From Herbidospora mongoliensis (GTDB lineage: Bacteria > Actinomycetota > Actinomycetes > Streptosporangiales > Streptosporangiaceae), in assembly GCF_001570545.1 (NCBI RefSeq), contig NZ_BBXD01000021.1:186001-250000 (forward strand): DNA of 64,000 bases. Reading direction: 5' to 3'. Shown piece after piece: positions 29,189-39,032 of the stretch; positions within the stretch are counted from its first letter, which is position 1, and each line of letters starts with the position of its first letter. The translations under genes were made by a program, and so were the position numbers. The notes below the pieces were generated by a model, which was not told the origin of the DNA, ran no database searches, and saw only the letters and a program-made list of their open reading frames with translations.

Positions 29189-31732
29189 TCAGTTCACGAG
29201 AGGCAGCACGCGTCGCACGCTCGCGCACACTCCGTCGCTCGCCGCCGCCGCGTCCTGGCGCTCGGGGGACGGGGTGCCGTATTCGGTCGTGCGCTGCCGC
29301 AACGGCCGGCCGCTGAGCTCGACCATCTGGCGCAGTTCGGAGATGGTCTTGTACGACCCGTTCTCCGACCCCGCCATACGGGAGATGGTCTCCTCCATCA
29401 GGGTGCCGCCGATGTCGTTCACTCCCCCGGTCAGGACCTGGCGGCACAGGTCGTCCTGAAGCTTCACCCACGAGCACTGGATGTTGTGGATCGCGCCGTG
29501 CAGCAGCAGCCGGGAGACCGCGTGGACGGCGCGGTTCTCGTCGGCCGTGGGACCAGGACGGGCGATCCCGGCCAGGTAGATGGGCGCGCTGTGGTGGACG
29601 AACGGGAGCAGGACGAACTCGCTGAAGCCGCCCGTCTCCTCCTGGAGCCGGCGGATCAGGCGGATGTGCTTGACCCAGTGGCTGTGGTTGTCGACGTGGC
29701 CGTACATCATCGTGGAGGTCGTGGGGATGCCCACGCGGTGGGCCGTGGTGATGACGTCGATCCACTCGCGGGTGGGGAGTTTGCCCTTGGTCAGCACCCA
29801 GCGGACGTCATCGTCGAGGATCTCCGCCGCGGTGCCGGGGAGCGAGTCGACGCCCGCCTCGCGGGCTCCTGTCAGCCAGTCCTCGATGGAGAGGTTCGTG
29901 CGGCTGGCGCCGTTGATGACCTCCATCGGGGAGAAGGCGTGCACGTGGATGCCGGGCACCCGGGCCTTGACCGCCCGCGCGATGTCGAAGTAGGCCGTGC
30001 CGGGCAGGTCGGGGTGGATGCCGCCCTGCATGCAGACCTCGGTCGCGCCGGCCGCCCAGGCCTCCTCGGCGCGGTCGGCGACCTGGTCGAGGCTGAGGGT
30101 GTACGCGTCGGCGTCGGTGCGGCGCTGGGCGAAGGCGCAGAAGCGGCAGCCGGTGTAACAGACGTTGGTGAAGTTGATGTTCCGGTTGACGACGTAGGTC
30201 ACGTCGTCGCCGTTGACCTCGCGCCGCAGGCCGTCGGCCAGGGCGCACAGCTCGTCTAGGGCGGGGCCGGTCAGGCTCAGCAGGGACTCGGCCTGGGCGT
30301 CGGTGAGGGCCAGGGGGTCGCGGGCGGCCTGGCGCAGGGCCTCGGCTCCGTCGCCGGTCATCGAGACGGCGGTGGGGAGACGATCGCGAAGGGCGTCCCA
30401 GTCGCCGTAGACGTTGTCGAAGTCGTCGCGGCGGTCGGTCGTGCGCCCGGTGGTGTCGACCTCGGTGTGCAGGTCGACCCGGCCCGACGCGGCGAATCCG
30501 CCGTCGGGTTCCTGCCACGGGTGGGGTGCCGGGTTCACGTCGAGGGCCATGCCGTCGGGACCGGCCAGAGCCGACACGTGGGTCAGCAGGCGGGGGTCGA
30601 GCCAGGGCTCCCCCGCGCGGATGTACTCGGGGTAGATGGTCAGGCGTTCCCGCAGGTCGAAGCCGTTCTCCGAAGTGATCGCCGACAGCGCCTCGATCGC
30701 GGGCCACGGCCGTTCCGGGTTCACGTGGTCGGGGGTCAGCGGGGAAACGCCGCCCCAGTCGTCGATGCCGGCGCGGATCATCAGGCCGTATTCGCCGCCG
30801 ATCAGGTTCGGCGGGGCCTGCACCCGCATGCGCGGCCCGAGCACCATCCGGGTCACCGCGATCGTCGCGGCCAGCTCCTGGAGGTCCGCGTCGGGCATCC
30901 CGCGCATGGCGGTGTCGGGCTTGGCGCGGAAGTTCTGGACGATCACTTCCTGGATGCCGCCGTACTCCCGGGCCACGCGGCGGATCGCGAAGATCGACTC
31001 GGCCCGGTCGAGGACGGTCTCGCCGATCCCGATCAGGATCCCGGTCGTGAACGGCACGTTGGAGCGTCCGGCGTCTTCGAGGACGCGCAACCGGACGGCG
31101 GGGTCCTTGTCCGGCGACCCGTAGTGGGCGCCGCCCTTCTCGGTGAACAGGGCCGTCGAGGTCGTCTCCAGCATCATGCCCATCGACGGCGCGACCGGCT
31201 TGAGCCGCTGGAAGTCGCGCCACGTCAGCACACCCGGGTTGAGGTGCGGCAGCAGGCCGGTCTCCTCCAGCACCCGGATCGCCATGGCGCGTACGTAGGA
31301 CAGCGTGTCGTCGTAACCGTGCGCGTCGAGCCACTCCCGCGCGGCGTCCCAGCGGTCTTCTGGACGGTCGCCCAGGGTGAACAGCGCCTCTTTGCATCCC
31401 ATGGCGGCGCCCTCGCGGGCGATGGCCAGCACCTCGTCGGGTGACAGGAACGGGCTCGGGAGCTTCGCGGGGGCGGTCGCGAAGGTGCAGTAGCCGCAAC
31501 GGTCCCGGCACAGGCGGGTCAGGGGGATGAAGACCTTGCGGCTGTAGGTGATCACGCCGGGGCGTCCGGCCGCCTCCAGGCCCGCGTCACGGATCCGGGA
31601 GGCGTGGTCGAGGAGGGTGTCGAGGTCGGCGTCGCGGGCCTCCAGGAGGATGGCCGCCTCTGCGACGTCGATCGTCTTCCCGTCGCGTGCGCGTGCCAGC
31701 GCCCGCCTCATAGCTGCCGTCATAGTCTGCAC
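29189..31732 (-). CDS. fbiC: FbiC bifunctional Fo synthase
   Basis: An 847-residue fusion of two radical-SAM halves that makes the F420 chromophore Fo from tyrosine and a pyrimidine precursor. The CofG half has the cluster motif CRDRCGYC (Cys75, 79, 82); the CofH half has CYTGCRFC, then [18 protein letters not shown] and [21 protein letters not shown]. Length matches actinobacterial FbiC. GTG start at 31732, ten bases after the DNA glycosylase gene; an ATG three codons in is also possible. Being near fbiA/fbiB it completes the F420 pathway core here. Confidence 0.96.
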   Translation of the reverse strand: MQTMTAAMRRALARARDGKTIDVAEAAILLEARDADLDTLLDHASRIRDAGLEAAGRPGVITYSRKVFIPLTRLCRDRCGYCTFATAPAKLPSPFLSPDEVLAIAREGAAMGCKEALFTLGDRPEDRWDAAREWLDAHGYDDTLSYVRAMAIRVLEETGLLPHLNPGVLTWRDFQRLKPVAPSMGMMLETTSTALFTEKGGAHYGSPDKDPAVRLRVLEDAGRSNVPFTTGILIGIGETVLDRAESIFAIRRVAREYGGIQEVIVQNFRAKPDTAMRGMPDADLQELAATIAVTRMVLGPRMRVQAPPNLIGGEYGLMIRAGIDDWGGVSPLTPDHVNPERPWPAIEALSAITSENGFDLRERLTIYPEYIRAGEPWLDPRLLTHVSALAGPDGMALDVNPAPHPWQEPDGGFAASGRVDLHTEVDTTGRTTDRRDDFDNVYGDWDALRDRLPTAVSMTGDGAEALRQAARDPLALTDAQAESLLSLTGPALDELCALADGLRREVNGDDVTYVVNRNINFTNVCYTGCRFCAFAQRRTDADAYTLSLDQVADRAEEAWAAGATEVCMQGGIHPDLPGTAYFDIARAVKARVPGIHVHAFSPMEVINGASRTNLSIEDWLTGAREAGVDSLPGTAAEILDDDVRWVLTKGKLPTREWIDVITTAHRVGIPTTSTMMYGHVDNHSHWVKHIRLIRRLQEETGGFSEFVLLPFVHHSAPIYLAGIARPGPTADENRAVHAVSRLLLHGAIHNIQCSWVKLQDDLCRQVLTGGVNDIGGTLMEETISRMAGSENGSYKTISELRQMVELSGRPLRQRTTEYGTPSPERQDAAAASDGVCASVRRVLPLVN

Positions 31733-31742
31733 ATTACGTTGA

Positions 31743-32669
31743 TCAGAACGCGCGATAGTCGCGGGGAGCCATCCGGGGGCCCCGGCCGGGCGGCCGGCGG
31801 CCGCTCATCTCGATCAGGCGGACCACGCGGTGGCGGTGGCCGGCGAAGGGTTCGAGCAGGCGGAGCATGCCCTCGTCGTCGGTCTTCGCGCCGGTGAAGG
31901 CGAAGCCGACCAGGCCGGGGATGTGGAAGTCGCCCACGCTGGGGGCGTCGGCGTCGCCCAGGGCGCGCTGGCGGATCTCCGCCGAGGTCCAGACGCCGAT
32001 GCCGGGGAGCGCGCGCAGCAGGCGGTCGGCCTCCCAGGTGGTGGCCGCCGTCTCCAGCTTTCCCTCGTGGCGGGCCGCGTTGATGATCGTTCTTGCCCGT
32101 ACGGCCTCCGCACCCGCCTTGTGCCAGTCCCACGACGGCACGAGCCGCCAGGTGTCGGGCGAGGGAGGCACCCTGAGCCCTTCGGGGCCGGGCCCGGGGG
32201 CGGGGTCGCCGTATTTGCGCACCAGCCAGCGCCAGGCCCGGAACGCCTCCCGGCCCACGACCTTCTGCTCCAGCACGGCGGGCACCAGCGCCTCGAAGAC
32301 CCGCCCGGTCCGGCCGATGCGCAGCCCGGACGCCCGCAGGTGCAGCCCCTTCAGGAAGCCGGCGACGGGGTCGTCGTCTCCCATCGCGTCGAGCAGGGCG
32401 CCGAACTCCTCCGCGGGGTCGCCGGCGCCCAGCAGGTCGGGCATCGTCTCCAGGAGCCATTCGGCGCCGAGACCCCACGCCAGGCCGTGCACCTGACCTG
32501 CGACGACGGAGATCCGGAGCGTTCCCGGCCCTTCGGGGGTGCGGCAGGCGCGCCACAGGGCCCCGTCCGGAGTGGTCTGCCAGACGGGGTCCCCCGACCC
32601 GTGCCGGTGCGGCGCCAACGTCAGCCCCAGGTCGAGGGGGCCGTCGGGGCGCCAGCTTCGTTCAGGCAC
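31743..32669 (-). CDS. DNA-3-methyladenine glycosylase 2-type (AlkA/HhH-GPD) protein
   Basis: About 308 residues. The HhH-GPD core reads [38 protein letters not shown], with the helix-hairpin-helix loop LPGIG and a catalytic Asp in VGDFHIP. An N-terminal domain includes [19 protein letters not shown]. It would excise alkylated bases. I chose GTG 32669, which overlaps the preceding stop codon by one base (TAGTG); ATG 32699 would extend into the guanylyltransferase gene. Its placement between envelope and F420 genes has no obvious metabolic meaning. Confidence 0.87.
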   Translation of the reverse strand: MPERSWRPDGPLDLGLTLAPHRHGSGDPVWQTTPDGALWRACRTPEGPGTLRISVVAGQVHGLAWGLGAEWLLETMPDLLGAGDPAEEFGALLDAMGDDDPVAGFLKGLHLRASGLRIGRTGRVFEALVPAVLEQKVVGREAFRAWRWLVRKYGDPAPGPGPEGLRVPPSPDTWRLVPSWDWHKAGAEAVRARTIINAARHEGKLETAATTWEADRLLRALPGIGVWTSAEIRQRALGDADAPSVGDFHIPGLVGFAFTGAKTDDEGMLRLLEPFAGHRHRVVRLIEMSGRRPPGRGPRMAPRDYRAF

Positions 32670-33772
32670 TACGCATCGCTTGAGAACCTCACCGCGCATT
32701 CCGGCAGTTCGATGCCGGGCCAGACCCGGGCGCCCGCCGTCAGTTCGTTGCGCGCCCCGATGGACGCCTTGTCGCCGATGACCGACTCCCGCACCACGGC
32801 TCCCTCGGCGATCGAGGCGCCGGCTCCGATCACGGAGTCGACCACCGTCGCACCAGGGGCGATGCGGGCGTCGTCGGCCACCACGCTACCGTGCACGATC
32901 GCGCCGGCCCCCACGGTGGCCCCTGCGCCGATCACCGAACCGCCGGTGATCTTGGCCTCGGGAGAGACGGTCGCGCCGTCGAGCACCAGCGCCTCTCCGG
33001 GCGCACCCGGGAGGGCGGGGGAGGCGAGGAGGCCGCGTACGAGATCCGCGGAGCCCTGGACGAAGGCCGCCGGAGTGCCCACATCCAGCCAGTAGGTCGA
33101 GTCGGCGAAGCCGAGCACCGTCTGACCGTCTTCGATCAGGCCGGGGAAGGTCTGCCGCTCGACCGAGACGACCTCGCCGAACGGGATCTTGTCGATGACG
33201 GACCGCCGGAAGACGTAGCAACCGGCGTTGATGCGGTTGGTCACGGGGTTGGGGGTCTTCTCCAGGAACGCCGTCACCCGGCCCTGCTCGTCGGTCGGCA
33301 CGCAGCCGAACCGCGACGGGTCGTCGACCTCGGTGAGGTGGAGCGTGACAGCGGCCTTGCGCGCCACGTGGAGATCGATCTGGGCGGTGACGTCGTGGCC
33401 CGAGAGGATGTCGCCGTTGAGCACCAGCACCGGCGCGTCGTCACGGCAGATCAGCGCCTCGGCGGCGTTGCGGATCGCGCCGCCGGTGCCGAGGGGGGTC
33501 TCCTCCGTCATGTAGACGATCTCCAGGTCGAACGCCGACCCGTCGCCGAAGGCTTCGGTGAACATCTCCGCCTTGTACGAGGTCGCGAAGACGATCCGGG
33601 TCACCCCAGCGGCCCGCGCTTTGGCGAGCTGATGGGCGAGAAAAGGCACCCCCGCCGTGGGAAGCAGCGGTTTCGGGGTGAAAAGGGTCAGCGGCCGTAG
33701 GCGGGTCCCCCGCCCTCCCACCAGGAGAATCGCCTCAAGATGATCGGGTCGGGGCAAAGCAGGCTCGGTCAC
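32669..33772 (-). CDS. manC: Mannose-1-phosphate guanylyltransferase / NDP-sugar pyrophosphorylase
   Basis: A 367-residue nucleotidyltransferase. The N-terminal Rossmann part has the signature ILLVGGRGTRLRPLTLFTPKPLLPTAG and VLNGDILSGHD. The C-terminal part is a left-handed beta-helix of hexapeptides (ATVSPEAKITGGSVIGAGATVGAGAIVHGSVVADDARI). It matches the Rv3264c-type GDP-mannose pyrophosphorylase and would use mannose-1-P from ManB. Another NDP-sugar product cannot be excluded from sequence alone. GTG start. Confidence 0.88.
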   Translation of the reverse strand: MTEPALPRPDHLEAILLVGGRGTRLRPLTLFTPKPLLPTAGVPFLAHQLAKARAAGVTRIVFATSYKAEMFTEAFGDGSAFDLEIVYMTEETPLGTGGAIRNAAEALICRDDAPVLVLNGDILSGHDVTAQIDLHVARKAAVTLHLTEVDDPSRFGCVPTDEQGRVTAFLEKTPNPVTNRINAGCYVFRRSVIDKIPFGEVVSVERQTFPGLIEDGQTVLGFADSTYWLDVGTPAAFVQGSADLVRGLLASPALPGAPGEALVLDGATVSPEAKITGGSVIGAGATVGAGAIVHGSVVADDARIAPGATVVDSVIGAGASIAEGAVVRESVIGDKASIGARNELTAGARVWPGIELPECAVRFSSDA

Positions 33773-33787
33773 ATGGGCGAGGTTAAC

Positions 33788-34915
33788 TCAATGTTCCGTC
33801 GCACGCTGATAGGAAACGAGATGTGCGTGCGCAGACATTTTCCAGCTGAATTCTCTGCTTCTCGCGAGCCCCGCCGCGCCCAATTCCACCCGTCTCCCGG
33901 GTGAATCGAGCAGGGCCCGCAGCGCCACCCCGATGCTTTCCGAATCGGGTTCCGTGTACGCCACCGCGTCGCCCCCCACCTCCGGCAGAGACGTGCGCCG
34001 CGTCGTCAGCACCGGCGTGCCACACGCCATGGCCTCCAGCACCGGCATCCCGAACCCCTCGCACCGCGACGGGAACGCCGCCACCAGCGCGCCGCCGTAG
34101 AACCCGGCGAGATCGCCGAACGGCAGATAACCGGTCCGTACGACGGTGACGCCGCCCGGGAGCTCCCGCATGGCCGCCTCGACCTCACGCCCGCTCTCAG
34201 CGGGCCCGGCGATGACCAGCGCGGGCGGGTTCTCCATGCCCTCGACGGCCCTGGCGAAGCCCCTGATCAGGTTGGGCGCGTTCTTGCGCGGTTCGGCCGG
34301 GCCGACGAACGCGACATAGGGACGTCCGTGGATGCCCAGGCGGCTGGTCACCCGGCGCACCTCGGCCTCGGCCGGCGGATGGAAGAGATCGAGGTCGACG
34401 CCGTGGTAGGCGACGTCGATCCTGGTGGGGTCGGCTCCGACGACCCGGATCAGCTCGTCGCGGGTGGCCTTCGACGGCGTGATCACCCGGCGGGCGGCCC
34501 GCGCGGCGGTCTTGGTGGCCGAACGGAAGAAGGCGGCGCGGTCGGATTCGTACTGGTCGGCCTCGGTGAAGCAGGCGACGTCGTGGATCGTCACCACGCT
34601 CGGCACCTCCGAGCGCAGCGGGACGGAGTAGAAGGGCGCGTGGATCACGTCGGCGCCGACCTGCTGGGCCAGCAGCGGCACACCGGTCTGCTCCCAGACG
34701 AGCCGGGCGCCCCGGTTGGCGATGGCGTGGGGGCCGGGCACGATCTTCGCGCCGGGCGCGAGATGGGCGTACCTTTCTGCGTCGGCCCGCTGACAGACGA
34801 TGACAAGATCGGCGCCTTGCTGGTCGAGCGCGGCCAGCAGCCCGTCGACGTAACGGATCAGGGCGCCTCGGTCGGCCGGTACAGCAGCGGCGTCGACGAG
34901 AACTCGTGGTTTCAA
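33788..34915 (-). CDS. Glycosyltransferase family 4 (GT-B)
   Basis: A 375-residue cytoplasmic retaining glycosyltransferase. It shows VIHAPFYSVPLRSEVPSVVTIHDVACF and RRVITPSKATRDELIRVVGADPTRIDVAYHGVD in the first half. The second half holds the donor-binding region VAFVGPAEPRKNAPNLIRGFA and AAFPSRCEGFGMPVLEAMACGTPVLTTRRTSLPEVGGDA, including the E-x7-E motif. I chose TTG at 34915, seven bases after GAGGGGAG; longer readings are not supported. It probably transfers mannose or another hexose from the pool made by the neighbouring guanylyltransferase. Confidence 0.9.
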   Translation of the reverse strand: MKPRVLVDAAAVPADRGALIRYVDGLLAALDQQGADLVIVCQRADAERYAHLAPGAKIVPGPHAIANRGARLVWEQTGVPLLAQQVGADVIHAPFYSVPLRSEVPSVVTIHDVACFTEADQYESDRAAFFRSATKTAARAARRVITPSKATRDELIRVVGADPTRIDVAYHGVDLDLFHPPAEAEVRRVTSRLGIHGRPYVAFVGPAEPRKNAPNLIRGFARAVEGMENPPALVIAGPAESGREVEAAMRELPGGVTVVRTGYLPFGDLAGFYGGALVAAFPSRCEGFGMPVLEAMACGTPVLTTRRTSLPEVGGDAVAYTEPDSESIGVALRALLDSPGRRVELGAAGLARSREFSWKMSAHAHLVSYQRATEH

Positions 34916-35046
34916 CGCGGTCGCTCCCCTCTGAACCTCTCGCGACCGCCGGATTTCCGCGGATGAGAAAGGTTCACAGCACGGCGAAGGTAGACCGTGA
35001 CGGAAGGCCCCGATTCCCTCGCCCTTGAATGCCACTGTAGGCCGCC

Positions 35047-35091
35047 TGGAACGCCAATCGTGAGCGAAATCACACGATTGGCCACGTTCCA
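35047..35091 (-). terminator. Long bulged hairpin after the flippase-like gene
   Basis: TGGAACGCCAATCGTG (35047-35062) pairs with CACGATTGGCCACGTTCCA (35073-35091): 9 + 7 base pairs around a three-base bulge and a ten-base loop. It lies 17 bases after the stop of the minus-strand membrane-protein gene, in the 192-base gap before the GT4 gene. It could be a terminator or attenuator; no T tract is present. Confidence 0.55.
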
Positions 35092-35107
35092 GAAACGGAT
35101 TCCGTAG

Positions 35108-36121
35108 CTATTCCACGGTTTTTTCCGTTTTGCCCGCTCGCCAACCCGCGAACGCCGCACAGACCAGATCACCGATCGAGACGACCACCCGTGAGACCAG
35201 CGCGGCCGCGATCGCCGATCCCTGGTCGAGCACCGGCGCGAGCGCCGCGACCATGGCGACCTCCCGCACCCCGGCGCCCGCCGGGGCCAGCACGAACACG
35301 AACCCGAGACACCAGGCGAGCGAGAAAGCCCCGAAGCTGAGGAGAACGGCGCGGGGCCCGGTGGCGCCGAGGCCGTGCACGATCACGGCGAGCTGGACAC
35401 CGTAGGCGGCCCACCCCGCGAACGCCCACCCCGTCGAGGTCAGCACCCCCCGGGCGGTCAGCGGCCGTTCCAATGGCGGCCTCTTGAGCAGCCGGAACCC
35501 GAGATTGAGCACGCCGTTGACGACTTTGGGATGCAACCCGACCGCGAGAACCGGCAGCAGGAGCAGCAACCAGGCATAGCCCGCCACCGAGTCACCCGCG
35601 AAAGCGGGCAGGGTCGCGACGGCGACCAGCAGACCGGTCGCGAGATAGATCGGGTACGTCAGGAAGAAGGCCGCCGCGCTTCTGGATCGCGGGATGCCAT
35701 GGTCCTTGCCCATCTCCATCTGGGCGAGCACCGGCCAGACCGAGCCCGGGATGTACTTCCCCAACTGCCCGATGAAGAAGATCTTCGCCGCGTCGGCGAG
35801 CCTCAGCGGCGACCCGAGATCGGCCAGCAGAGCCCGCCACATCAGCATCCCGGCGAGCAACGCCCCGATGACCGCGACCAGCGACAGCCCGAGCAACGGC
35901 CACGACAGACGACTCAGCCCGTCGCTGATCGCATCCCACTGCGAAGCGACCGCCCAGACCCCGAACCCGAGCGCCACCGCCAGGAACCCGAACCTGACGA
36001 CCCTCTTCAGCAGCGATTTCCGCGGCGACGCGACCACCGCACCAGGCTCGTCCTGTGCTCCGTTCTCACCGGCTCCGTGCAGCCCATCCCCTACCACGCC
36101 GGATTTATCAGCTTCTTTCAC
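35108..36121 (-). CDS. Lysylphosphatidylglycerol-synthase-type transmembrane protein (flippase-like)
   Basis: A 337-residue protein with about eight membrane segments (VVRFGFLAVALGFGVWAVASQW; WPLLGLSLVAVIGALLAGMLMW; AWLLLLLPVLAVGL; LAWCLGFVFVLAPAGAGVREVAMV). It contains the family motif IFFIGQLGKYIPGSVWPVLAQMEMG and GAGVRE. It has only the membrane part, without the synthase domain, so it resembles the UPF0104 group associated with glycan or lipid translocation. GTG overlaps the methyltransferase stop (GTGA), so the two are coupled. Confidence 0.87.
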   Translation of the reverse strand: MKEADKSGVVGDGLHGAGENGAQDEPGAVVASPRKSLLKRVVRFGFLAVALGFGVWAVASQWDAISDGLSRLSWPLLGLSLVAVIGALLAGMLMWRALLADLGSPLRLADAAKIFFIGQLGKYIPGSVWPVLAQMEMGKDHGIPRSRSAAAFFLTYPIYLATGLLVAVATLPAFAGDSVAGYAWLLLLLPVLAVGLHPKVVNGVLNLGFRLLKRPPLERPLTARGVLTSTGWAFAGWAAYGVQLAVIVHGLGATGPRAVLLSFGAFSLAWCLGFVFVLAPAGAGVREVAMVAALAPVLDQGSAIAAALVSRVVVSIGDLVCAAFAGWRAGKTEKTVE

Positions 36122-36978
36122 GACGCCTGAGCTGCCTGCCTGCGGGTCGGCACCGCCTCCGGCGGCTGCGGCAAGGCGACACCCGACGGGCGGCGGGAAG
36201 TCTTGGTCGCCACCCAGATGTAGGTGGGCACGATCGGCAGCAGCGCGCGCAGGGCGGGCCGGGGGGTCTTCTCCAGGGCGGCCTTCGCCGCCTTCCCCGC
36301 CGGGCCCGCGAACAGCTCGCCTCCCGCGAAGGCCTCCGGGGTGGCCAGGACGGGGAACGTGTAGTCCCACACGTGGAAGTCGCCCAGCATCCGCTGCAGG
36401 CCGCCGCGCGTGCGGAAGCGCTCGTAGTAGTTGTCGGCTCGGCCGAAGGTCCTGACGTACCGGTCGGCGGCGCGGGGCGGCAGGTAGGACAGGAAGGGCA
36501 GCCTGTAGTGGGGTTCCATGACCCCCAGCTTGTTGCCCAGGCCCAGGTAGAGCACCCCGTCGTCGGACAGCACCCGGTGCATGTCGGCGATCACCGCGTC
36601 GGGGTCGACCACATGCTCGTAGATGTGGTTGAAAACCAGCACGTCGACCGAGCCGTCCGGGAAGGGCAACCGAGTCCCGTCGCCGCACACGAACGCCACC
36701 CGCTCGCCGAACCGCGAGGCGGCCTTGCGCAGGCCCGGGACGTCGATGTCGATGCCGAACGTGTGCCGGGCCCCGGCCAGGGCGAGTTCGTCGGCGATGA
36801 AGCCGGCCGAGCAGCCGATGTCGGCGACGGTCAGCCCCTCCAGGGGGCGTTCATCCCGCCCCAGGAAGTGGGCCAGCACCGCGATGATCTTGGCGGCCTT
36901 GCGGCGGCGTTTGGCCTCGTCGAGCATCGCCGACTGGAACTCGGAGTACTCCAGCTGCGCGGCGCGTTCGGTGCCCAC
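36118..36978 (-). CDS. Class I SAM-dependent methyltransferase
   Basis: A 286-residue cytoplasmic enzyme. The SAM-binding loop is VADIGCSAGFIADELALAG, followed by FGIDIDVPGLRKA, VCGDGTRLPFPDGSVDVLVFNHIYEHVVDP and LSDDGVLYLGLGNK. The acceptor is unknown; sitting in a glycosyltransferase operon, a sugar or lipid-linked glycan is likely (inference). The C-terminal tail is Pro/Gln-rich. Its TGA overlaps the start of the flippase-like gene. Confidence 0.88.
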   Translation of the reverse strand: MGTERAAQLEYSEFQSAMLDEAKRRRKAAKIIAVLAHFLGRDERPLEGLTVADIGCSAGFIADELALAGARHTFGIDIDVPGLRKAASRFGERVAFVCGDGTRLPFPDGSVDVLVFNHIYEHVVDPDAVIADMHRVLSDDGVLYLGLGNKLGVMEPHYRLPFLSYLPPRAADRYVRTFGRADNYYERFRTRGGLQRMLGDFHVWDYTFPVLATPEAFAGGELFAGPAGKAAKAALEKTPRPALRALLPIVPTYIWVATKTSRRPSGVALPQPPEAVPTRRQAAQAS

Positions 36979-37005
36979 GGGCGTCCTTCCCTCTTGTGAA
37001 AACGT

Positions 37006-38064
37006 TCAGAGCGCGGCCAGGTAGGCGGACCAGTACGGCTCGGGGTCGACCGCCTTGACCCCGGCCCGGAGGCGTTCGGGGGTGCCGGGTTCGTAGAACC
37101 GGCGCAGGGTGGTCGCGAGGGCGTCGGCGGAGCCCGGTTCGACCAGCAGGCCGTCGACGTCGTCGGTCACATTGTCGGCCAGCGCGCCGACCCGGGTGGC
37201 GATGACCGGGACGCCGTGTTCGTGGCCGAGCCAGACGTTCTGGGAGGCGGTCGCCGACCGGTAGGGCAGCACGAGCGCGTCGGCCTCGGCGAACAGCCTC
37301 GGCACGTCGTCGGCGGGGACGTAGCCGGGGCGCAGTTCCACCCGGTCGGCCAGGCCGAGTTCGTGGATCAGCGCCATCGTGGTCTCCGTCCCGCCCCAGA
37401 ACTCCCCGGCGACGGTCAGCCGCACGTCGGGGACCTGGGCCAGGGCCCGAAGCAGCAGGTCGAGGCCCTTGTAGGGGCGGACGATGCCGAAGAAGAGCAA
37501 CCGCCTGCTCAGAGAACCCTCGCCGGAAAGACCGGCCGAGGGCAGGTGGGGCGGCAGCGGCGCGACCTTCACGAACGGCTGGCCCAGTTCCCGGGCCAGC
37601 GTCGCCTGCGCATCCGAGTGGGCCAGCACGCCGTCGACCCGTTTGAGCAGGGCCTTCATCAGCGGCTTGTCGTAGGGCTTGGTCTCGTGGGGCAGGACGT
37701 TGTGGCAGAGCGCGATCACCCGGGCCTGCTTGCCCAGGCCGTACAGGATCCCCAAATAGGGCGGGACCTGCACGGGCGACAGGACCGTCAGAATCACCAG
37801 ATCGGCGTCGCGCAGGCGGCGCCCGCAGGCGACCCAGCCGTCGGGGCGGCGCCAGTCGAGAAGGCGCCTCACCTGGGGAAACGGCTCACCTTCAGGCGTG
37901 TCGATGGTCTGCACGCCCGGATAGAGGAACGACGGATACTGCGCCAGCCACGACTCGATCACGACGTCGTGCCCGGCCCGCGCGAGCCGGTGGGCGAGTT
38001 CGGTGGTGTGCTGGGCGCCGCCGCCCTTGTACGGGAACGTCGGCCCGACGATGACGACCTTCAT
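37006..38064 (-). CDS. Glycosyltransferase family 4 (GT-B)
   Basis: A 352-residue enzyme. It begins MKVVIVGPTFPYKGGGAQHTTELAHRLARAGHDVV, shows ALCHNVLPHETKPYDKPLMKALLKRVDGVLAHSDAQ, and in the donor domain LLFFGIVRPYKGLDLLLRALAQVPDVRLTVAGEFW and ADALVLPYRSATASQNVWLGHEHGVPVIATRVGALADNV. ATG overlaps the upstream GT2 stop by one base. It is likely to add a sugar to the same envelope glycan; the specific sugar is not readable from sequence. Confidence 0.9.
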   Translation of the reverse strand: MKVVIVGPTFPYKGGGAQHTTELAHRLARAGHDVVIESWLAQYPSFLYPGVQTIDTPEGEPFPQVRRLLDWRRPDGWVACGRRLRDADLVILTVLSPVQVPPYLGILYGLGKQARVIALCHNVLPHETKPYDKPLMKALLKRVDGVLAHSDAQATLARELGQPFVKVAPLPPHLPSAGLSGEGSLSRRLLFFGIVRPYKGLDLLLRALAQVPDVRLTVAGEFWGGTETTMALIHELGLADRVELRPGYVPADDVPRLFAEADALVLPYRSATASQNVWLGHEHGVPVIATRVGALADNVTDDVDGLLVEPGSADALATTLRRFYEPGTPERLRAGVKAVDPEPYWSAYLAAL

Positions 38065-38963
38065 CACTCGTTGCCGCGCGACCGGACGATCAGGTCGGCC
38101 AGCAGCGCGACCGAGCCGATGAGCATGCCCGACAGGAAGATCACGATGGCGTTGCTGGTCAGGTAGAAGCCGTAGTTGACCACGTCGTAGGCGCCCTTGA
38201 CCAGACCGATCCCGACCAGCCACAGAGCCGGCGGCATGAGGACCTTCAGCGGGTTGAAGTACATGATCATCCGCAGGACCTGCAGGATGTAGCGGTAGGC
38301 GTCGCCGAAGAAGCTGAACTTCGACTTCCCGGCCCGCTTGGCGTAGTCGATCGGCAGGTAGTAGACGTCGTGCTGGTTCGACAGGAACGCCAGCGTGATC
38401 GTCGTGACACACGAGAACCCCGGCGGCAGCAGCCGCAGATAGGGCTTGGCGACCGACTTGCGGAACGCCCGCAGGCCCGAGTTCAGGTCGGGGATCTTCT
38501 GCCCGGCCAGCCGCTCGGCGACCTTCCTGATCACGAACTTGGCCGGCACCCTGAGCAGCTTGTGCGAGCCCTCCTCGGTGGTGCGGGCCCCGACGACCTG
38601 GTCGACCGTCGAGTCCTTCTCGAGGATCTGGACCAGCTCGGGGATGCGCTCGTTGGGGTAGGTCATGTCGGCGTCGGTCCAGACGACGATCTCGCCCTTG
38701 GCCTCCTGCGACCCGATGCGCCGGACCGTGCCCGACCCGCCGTTGCGGTGGAAGGCCCTGATCCGCATGCTCGGGAACCTCGGCGCGGCCTCGCGCAGCC
38801 GCTCCAGCGTCGCGTCGGTGGAGCAGTCGTCGACGGCGACCAGCTCGTAGGTGTAACCCGAGGAGTCCATCGCGGCGCAGATCCGCTCGACCTCGTCGAT
38901 CACATGGTCCTGCTCGTTGTAGCAGGGCAGCACGATCGTGACGTAGGGATTCTCGCTCACCAC
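38064..38963 (-). CDS. Glycosyltransferase family 2 (dolichol-phosphate-mannose-synthase-like) with membrane tail
   Basis: About 299 residues. The GT2 fold has YVTIVLPCYNEQDHVIDEVERI, ELVAVDDCSTDATLERL, the metal motif VVWTDADMTYPNERI and DLNSGLRAFRKSV. Two C-terminal hydrophobic segments (VLMPPALWLVGIGLVKGAYDV; AIVIFLSGMLIGSVALLADLIV) anchor it. It could load polyprenyl phosphate with a sugar for the large membrane glycosyltransferases nearby. I chose GTG 38963, seven bases after GGAGAG; upstream starts at 38984 or 39020 are possible. Confidence 0.88.
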   Translation of the reverse strand: MVSENPYVTIVLPCYNEQDHVIDEVERICAAMDSSGYTYELVAVDDCSTDATLERLREAAPRFPSMRIRAFHRNGGSGTVRRIGSQEAKGEIVVWTDADMTYPNERIPELVQILEKDSTVDQVVGARTTEEGSHKLLRVPAKFVIRKVAERLAGQKIPDLNSGLRAFRKSVAKPYLRLLPPGFSCVTTITLAFLSNQHDVYYLPIDYAKRAGKSKFSFFGDAYRYILQVLRMIMYFNPLKVLMPPALWLVGIGLVKGAYDVVNYGFYLTSNAIVIFLSGMLIGSVALLADLIVRSRGNE

Positions 38964-39032
38964 TGGTCCACTCTCCGGGGGCATGTCCACGTCGGAAGAG
39001 GGTACTCTGCCCAGTCGCACGCCGACCGCACA

